DNA from: Algirhabdus cladophorae
GTDB lineage: Bacteria > Pseudomonadota > Alphaproteobacteria > Rhodobacterales > Rhodobacteraceae
Direction of reading: 5' to 3'
NCBI RefSeq assembly: GCF_044772865.1
Contig: NZ_CP173029.1
Location: 2,294,001-2,358,000, forward strand
DNA: 64,000 nucleotides
Part shown: piece by piece, positions 59,848 through 64,000 of the stretch
Layout of the letters: each line of letters starts with the position of its first letter
How positions within the stretch are numbered: position 1 is the stretch's first letter
The notes under the pieces: generated by a model
The model's database searches: none
What the model was told of the DNA's origin: nothing
Seen by the model: only the letters and a program-made list of their open reading frames with translations
Position numbers and translations under genes: made by a program

Positions 59848-59882
59848 AAGCGTCCCTAGATAATTGACCTAGGGGCGCTTTT
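59848..59882 (+). terminator. Intrinsic terminator after acs
   Basis: A 12-bp stem AAGCGTCCCTAG / CTAGGGGCGCTT with one G-T wobble, a 9-nt loop, and T residues at 59879-59882. It begins 17 nt after the acs stop. Confidence 0.8.
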
Positions 59883-59954
59883 CACCCCTGCACTCTTGGC
59901 CTATAACGGCCAAAACGCGCCTGCGAGTAACAGGCCAATGAGGGGACTATCGAA

Positions 59955-60446
59955 ATGGCAAAATCCGCACATGAAAGCGACGTGGCCTTTATCAAGGCAC
60001 TGGCCGAGTTGTTGAACGACAACGAGTTGACTGAATTACAGGTCAAACGGGACTACGGCGAAAACGACAGCCTCAACGTGCGGGTCTCTAAGGCCAAAGA
60101 AGTGATCGCAGCCCCAGTGATGCCCGCAGCAGCGCCTGCGCCGATTGTAGCCCCTGCCGCAGCAGCAGCCCCTGCTACCGCATCCTCAACTTCAGATGAT
60201 CCAGCCAGCCATCCTGGCGCCGTGACCTCGCCTATGGTCGGAACCGTTTACATGCAGGCCGAACCGGGCACGCCGGCGTTCATCAGCGTTGGCTCTCAGG
60301 TCAAAGAAGGCGATACGCTGTTGATCGTCGAAGCCATGAAAACCATGAACCACATTCCTGCGCCCAAAGCAGGCACTGTAAAGCGCATCTTGGTCGAAGA
60401 CGGCGGGCCGGTCGAATTCGGCGCGCCTTTGGTCATCCTCGAATAA
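59955..60446 (+). CDS. accB: Acetyl-CoA carboxylase biotin carboxyl carrier protein
   Basis: A 163-residue protein: an N-terminal domain, an Ala/Pro linker (about 52-80), then a biotinyl domain with Lys129 in VEAMKTMNH. It passes carboxyl groups to the transcarboxylase in fatty-acid synthesis. accC follows after 21 nt. Confidence 0.95.
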   Translation: MAKSAHESDVAFIKALAELLNDNELTELQVKRDYGENDSLNVRVSKAKEVIAAPVMPAAAPAPIVAPAAAAAPATASSTSDDPASHPGAVTSPMVGTVYMQAEPGTPAFISVGSQVKEGDTLLIVEAMKTMNHIPAPKAGTVKRILVEDGGPVEFGAPLVILE

Positions 60447-60467
60447 TCCTCCAGCCAAGGCGTTCAA

Positions 60468-61814
60468 ATGTTTGATAAAATTCTGATTGCCAACCGTGGG
60501 GAAATCGCGCTGCGGGTCATCCGCGCCGCCCGCGAGATGGGTATCAAATCCGTGGCTGTACACTCGACTGCTGACAGTGATGCCATGCATGTGCGCATGG
60601 CCGACGAGAGTGTTTGCATTGGCCCGCCCTCTTCCACTGACAGCTATCTGTCGATCCCAGCGATTGTGGCGGCCTGCGAAATCACCGGTGCGCAGGCGAT
60701 CCATCCGGGCTATGGATTTTTGTCCGAGAACGCGAAATTCGTCGAGATCCTCGAAGACCATGGGCTGACATTCATTGGCCCCACATCCGAGCATATCCGG
60801 GTGATGGGCGATAAAATCACCGCCAAAGACACGATGAAAGCGCTTGGCGTTCCCTGCGTTCCTGGCTCTGACGGGGGTGTGCCAACTTTGGAAGAGGCCG
60901 AAAAGCTGGGCGCCGATATGGGCTATCCAGTGATCATCAAGGCCACCGCCGGTGGTGGCGGCAAGGGCATGAAAGTTGCCAATAGCGCCGAAGAAATGAA
61001 ATCGGCGTTCCAGACTGCCCGGGCCGAGGGCAAATCAAACTTTGGTAACGATGAAGTCTATATCGAAAAATATCTGACCACCCCACGTCACATCGAAATT
61101 CAGGTGTTTGGCGATGGCAAAGGCAAAGCCGTGCATCTGGGCGAACGCGATTGTTCCCTGCAACGGCGCCACCAAAAGGTTTTTGAAGAGGCTCCGGGTC
61201 CATCGATCACACCAGACGAGCGCGCTCGGATCGGCAAAATCTGTGCCGACGCTATGGCCAATATTAACTACATCGGCGCGGGCACTATCGAGTTTCTCTA
61301 TGAAAACGGTGAGTTCTACTTCATTGAGATGAACACACGCTTGCAGGTGGAACACCCTGTGACCGAAGCCATTTTTGGCATCGATTTGGTGCGCGAGCAA
61401 ATTCGTGTGGCCGAGGGTCTGCCCATGTCGATCAACCAAGAGGATTTACAGATCAACGGGCACGCGATCGAGGTTCGGATCAATGCCGAAAAGCTACCCA
61501 ATTTCGCCCCCTGCCCTGGCAAGATCACGCAATATCATGCGCCAGGTGGATTGGGCGTTCGGATGGACTCCGCCCTCTATGATGGATATTCGATCCCCCC
61601 CTTTTACGACAGTCTTATCGGAAAACTGATCGTTCATGGACGTGATCGCCCCGAAGCCTTGGCGCGACTAAACCGCGCCTTGGGCGAGTTGATTGTGGAC
61701 GGGGTCGACACGACCGTGCCGTTGTTTCATGCGCTTTTGGGCGAGGATGACATCCACACGGGCGACTATAATATCCACTGGCTGGAACAGTGGTTGGACA
61801 GCAATATCGCCTAG
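60468..61814 (+). CDS. accC: Acetyl-CoA carboxylase biotin carboxylase
   Basis: A 448-residue ATP-grasp enzyme. ANRGEIALRVIRAAREMG opens it, KATAGGGGKGMK is the Gly-rich ATP loop, and FYFIEMNTRLQVEHPVTE holds metal and catalytic residues. It carboxylates the biotin of accB. Confidence 0.96.
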   Translation: MFDKILIANRGEIALRVIRAAREMGIKSVAVHSTADSDAMHVRMADESVCIGPPSSTDSYLSIPAIVAACEITGAQAIHPGYGFLSENAKFVEILEDHGLTFIGPTSEHIRVMGDKITAKDTMKALGVPCVPGSDGGVPTLEEAEKLGADMGYPVIIKATAGGGGKGMKVANSAEEMKSAFQTARAEGKSNFGNDEVYIEKYLTTPRHIEIQVFGDGKGKAVHLGERDCSLQRRHQKVFEEAPGPSITPDERARIGKICADAMANINYIGAGTIEFLYENGEFYFIEMNTRLQVEHPVTEAIFGIDLVREQIRVAEGLPMSINQEDLQINGHAIEVRINAEKLPNFAPCPGKITQYHAPGGLGVRMDSALYDGYSIPPFYDSLIGKLIVHGRDRPEALARLNRALGELIVDGVDTTVPLFHALLGEDDIHTGDYNIHWLEQWLDSNIA

Positions 61815-61853
61815 TAGTTGGGCTTGCGTTGGTCAGGGGGGTTTTGATTTTCG

Positions 61854-62498
61854 ATGCAATCCGACCTCACCCCTGATCTGCTGCTACGGGCATATGCATC
61901 GGGCATTTTTCCCATGTCAGAGGGGCGCACTGATCCAGAAGTGTTCTGGGTGAGCCCTGAAAAACGTGGTATTTTTGATGTACCCGGCCTGCATATTTCC
62001 AAAAGCCTGCGCAAACGCCTGTCGCAACGCCAGTTCGATGTGCGCGTTGATACCGCGTTTGACGCGGTGGTCAGTGCCTGCGCAGACCGGCACGAAACAT
62101 GGATAAATACAGAACTTCAAAATCTTTACGGCGCCTTAGCAGAAGCAGGCCACGCGCACTGTATCGAAATTTGGCAAAAAAATCGCCTCATTGGCGGTGT
62201 GTATGGCGTAGCCCTAAACGCAGCCTTTTTCGGGGAAAGTATGTTTTCGCGAGAAACCGACGCGTCAAAACTGGCCTTGGTTTACCTGATGGATCGTTTG
62301 ATTGCGGGTGGATTTACCCTGTTTGACACGCAGTTCATTACCCCACATTTGGCCTCGTTGGGGGCATTTGAAGTCAGCAAACCAACATATGAACAACGCC
62401 TGTCTCAGGCCTTGGCGCGACCTGCCGATTTCTACAAATTGACCGAGGCGCATCCGTCCCTTCAGGACGTTTTGCAGCGCAGCACCCAAACATCATAG
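61854..62498 (+). CDS. aat: Leucyl/phenylalanyl-tRNA-protein transferase
   Basis: A 214-residue protein with family phrases LLRAYASGIFPMSE, FWVSPEKRGIF and LFDTQFITPHLASLGA. It adds Leu or Phe to N-terminal Arg or Lys, marking proteins for ClpAP (N-degron pathway). Its 3' end overlaps the convergent DUF2155 gene by 37 nt. Confidence 0.94.
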   Translation: MQSDLTPDLLLRAYASGIFPMSEGRTDPEVFWVSPEKRGIFDVPGLHISKSLRKRLSQRQFDVRVDTAFDAVVSACADRHETWINTELQNLYGALAEAGHAHCIEIWQKNRLIGGVYGVALNAAFFGESMFSRETDASKLALVYLMDRLIAGGFTLFDTQFITPHLASLGAFEVSKPTYEQRLSQALARPADFYKLTEAHPSLQDVLQRSTQTS

Positions 62499-62821
62499 CG
62501 CGGGTGGTCCAACGCGTTCAGCGCAGGAGCACTTGCAACCATCCACCCTGCAAAATTCGGTTGCTGGGCACCAGCATCTTTGATGGTCAAAAACGCAAAA
62601 GCATTACCCGATGGATTTCGGCGCGGATAGCGGCAGTCATTCATCGAAATCTCTAGACGGCCCCAGCGCAGGGTTTGACCCGCTGCAATTTCGATGTCTT
62701 CAAGTTTGCCATCTGTTTTGCTGAGAACCCGCAGGACTGCAGCCGGAGCGGATGTGACTTGTTGGGCAGCAACCGGGCCGGCAGCCGTGATAAGCGCCAA
62801 TCCGAGTGCGAGTACCCTCAT
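62462..62821 (-). CDS. DUF2155 exported protein
   Basis: A 119-residue protein with a signal peptide (about 1-19, VAA-Q). LEISMNDCRYP, AFLTIKD and WMVASAPALNALDHPRYDVWVLRC are the DUF2155 pattern, with two conserved Cys. It lies in the same order beside an MlaD-like gene and an NDUFA12 gene in many alphaproteobacteria. Function unknown. Confidence 0.88.
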   Translation of the reverse strand: MRVLALGLALITAAGPVAAQQVTSAPAAVLRVLSKTDGKLEDIEIAAGQTLRWGRLEISMNDCRYPRRNPSGNAFAFLTIKDAGAQQPNFAGWMVASAPALNALDHPRYDVWVLRCKTS

Positions 62822-63264
62822 TCCCCAGATCCAGAGACAAATTTCAAAAGAAGCGAAATAAGGCTGACCGCACCTTGCGTATCTTCGACTTCGGCGCCGG
62901 GCTCAAAGTTAAACGGCGAGCCGCCTGGAACGATCTCGACAAAGTTTCCGCCCAGCAACCCTTCAGAGGAAATAACGATGGCACTATCATCGGGGATGTC
63001 GACTTTTTGGCTCAAAGTCACGGTTGTGTCCGCACGGAATGTTTGTGCGTTCAGGTCCATGTCCGTAACGGTGCCAACTTTGACGCCTGCAAGACGCACA
63101 TCGGACCCGACAGAAATGCCTTCTGCTGACCGAAAACTTGCCAAAAGGGTGTAACTGTCGCCTTGTCCCTGGATCCCAGCAAACTGTGCTGCATATGCCA
63201 GAAAGCCTACTGCAACGGCCAAAACACCCGCACCAACAATAACTTCTGTTGTGTTTTCAGCCAT
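62818..63264 (-). CDS. mlaD: MlaD-family outer-membrane lipid asymmetry protein
   Basis: A 148-residue protein with one N-terminal membrane helix (about 8-27) and a single MCE domain (YTLLASFRSAEGISVGSDVRLAGVKVG). It binds phospholipids in the periplasm for the Mla ABC system. Its stop overlaps the DUF2155 start by 4 nt. Confidence 0.9.
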   Translation of the reverse strand: MAENTTEVIVGAGVLAVAVGFLAYAAQFAGIQGQGDSYTLLASFRSAEGISVGSDVRLAGVKVGTVTDMDLNAQTFRADTTVTLSQKVDIPDDSAIVISSEGLLGGNFVEIVPGGSPFNFEPGAEVEDTQGAVSLISLLLKFVSGSGE

Positions 63265-63275
63265 GTAACCGACCC

Positions 63276-63659
63276 TTACTCAGGCGTCCAAGCTTCGTAG
63301 TCTTGGCGGGCAACAGGCTGAACCCGTCTTATCGACCCCGCAGGGGCGTAAGCCTGAGCCGATCCCGTTAAGTTTTCTTGATGCGGTTTTTCCCATGATT
63401 TATGGGCCAAAGGCGATTTCGTGGGTGGTTCGTCCCAAGTGTGGTGAAGCCAGCCGTGCCAATCGGGGCTGACCCGACTTGCCTCAGCTTCACCAGAAAA
63501 GATCACCCATCGGCGCTTTTCATCGCGTGTTTGGTAAAAAACGTTGCCTTGTTCATCTTCGCCAACCCGCACGCCCTTGCGCCAAGTATAAAGCTGTGTG
63601 TTCAAGGTCTGGCTATCCCACCAAGCCACGGCACGCTTCACAAAGTTCAGTACACCCAT
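63276..63659 (-). CDS. NDUFA12-family complex I accessory subunit
   Basis: A 127-residue protein. GVRVGEDEQGNVFYQTRDEKRRWVIFSGE and DWHGWLHHTWDEPPT match the NDUFA12/B17.2 family, found in complex I of alphaproteobacteria and mitochondria. The C-terminus is Pro-rich. mlaD follows after 11 nt. Confidence 0.93.
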   Translation of the reverse strand: MGVLNFVKRAVAWWDSQTLNTQLYTWRKGVRVGEDEQGNVFYQTRDEKRRWVIFSGEAEASRVSPDWHGWLHHTWDEPPTKSPLAHKSWEKPHQENLTGSAQAYAPAGSIRRVQPVARQDYEAWTPE

Positions 63660-63740
63660 TGGATCACCTTTTTTCCGTCCCGTTCGCTATGCCTTAGAAA
63701 CCGGCACGCGTCCAGAGACCTTTGGCCTACACAGCCAAGA

Positions 63741-64000
63741 TCAGCCTGCGCTTGCTGGTTCTTCAGCACGATCCCCGTGGATCATCAGCGGTGCTGCCTC
63801 AGATGTGACGGCTTCTTCGTTAACGACCACTTCGTTGACACTGTCCATTCCGGGCAAATCAAACATGGTGTCCAAAAGGATGTCTTCCATAATCGACCGC
63901 AACCCACGCGCCCCTGTTTTGCGTTCAATCGCACGTTTGGCTATGGCCGACAGGGCATCATCTGTGAAGGTCAGTTCGACCTCTTCCAGTTCAAACAGGC
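63741..64000 (-). CDS. clpX: ClpX, ATP-dependent protease ATPase subunit (3' end only)
   Basis: The last 86 codons of a leftward gene that continues past the window edge. VELTFTDDALSAIAKRAIERKTGARGL carries the sensor-2 GARGLR motif typical of ClpX, followed by RSIMEDILLDTMFDLPG. It ends with TGA at 63741. With ClpP it unfolds and degrades tagged proteins. Confidence 0.92.
   Translation of the reverse strand, partial: LFELEEVELTFTDDALSAIAKRAIERKTGARGLRSIMEDILLDTMFDLPGMDSVNEVVVNEEAVTSEAAPLMIHGDRAEEPASAG

Overview
The window looks like a chromosomal segment of a marine alphaproteobacterium of the Roseobacter group (Rhodobacteraceae). The basis is gene content and order: a complete sox thiosulfate-oxidation cluster with soxCD, a GapR (DUF2312) gene, an NDUFA12 - MlaD - DUF2155 - aat block next to clpX, a SoxR-type ArsR repressor, and a TAXI-TRAP transporter. 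The taxon is inferred from gene families and was not computed.

Layout. (1) 1-13.9 kb, sulfur oxidation. soxVWXYZABCDEF run leftward, soxSR and a SoxT-like YeeE/YedE transporter run rightward from a shared control region, and a beta-lactamase-fold protein plus two exported rhodaneses converge from the left edge. Three ATTC-N8-GAAT-type dyads lie at the three logical control points (upstream of soxX, of soxB, and between soxV and soxS) and fit the operator of SoxR/SqrR/BigR repressors. A short piece that looks like the C-terminus of 5-aminolevulinate synthase lies behind soxF. (2) 13.9-19.2 kb, an accessory island of two overlapping genes: an Imm11-like immunity protein followed by a 1384-residue protein with an N-terminal AHH-type nuclease motif, a Hint (intein-like) domain, an RTX-like calcium-binding patch and six 51-residue tandem repeats. 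This is the most unusual locus in the window. (3) 19.3-24.8 kb, a formylglycine-type sulfatase translationally coupled to a fused TRAP permease and a TAXI binding protein, with a divergent LysR regulator.

(4) 25-36.2 kb, cell-surface polysaccharide genes. A leftward four-gene block holds a short YidC/Oxa1 paralogue, a NoeA-like methyltransferase, a 79-residue membrane protein and a membrane alkaline-phosphatase-superfamily enzyme. A rightward operon holds two DegT aminotransferases, two left-handed beta-helix acyltransferases, a Gfo/Idh oxidoreductase, an epimerase and a glycosyltransferase. The island ends near a tRNA-Thr(UGU) gene at 36.7 kb. (5) 37-47.6 kb, mixed housekeeping and catabolic genes: GapR, SnoaL-fold proteins, a FadJ-like fusion with a degenerate dehydrogenase half, an APH-like kinase with an acyl-CoA dehydrogenase, a split YeeE/YedE sulfur transporter with a TIGR01244-type protein, and an orphan SpoA-domain protein.

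(6) 47.7-59.9 kb, what looks like an acetate or short-chain-acid response module: a Na+/solute-symporter-fused histidine kinase, a small membrane protein and a receiver-only response regulator with stepwise 14-nt overlaps, an XRE/DUF2083 regulator with a histidine-kinase-like helical hairpin, a five-gene branched-chain/amide-type ABC transporter and acetyl-CoA synthetase. (7) 59.9-64 kb, core genes accB, accC, aat, a DUF2155 gene, mlaD, an NDUFA12 homologue and the 3' end of clpX.

All calls come from reading the sequence and recalling protein families. No database search was possible.
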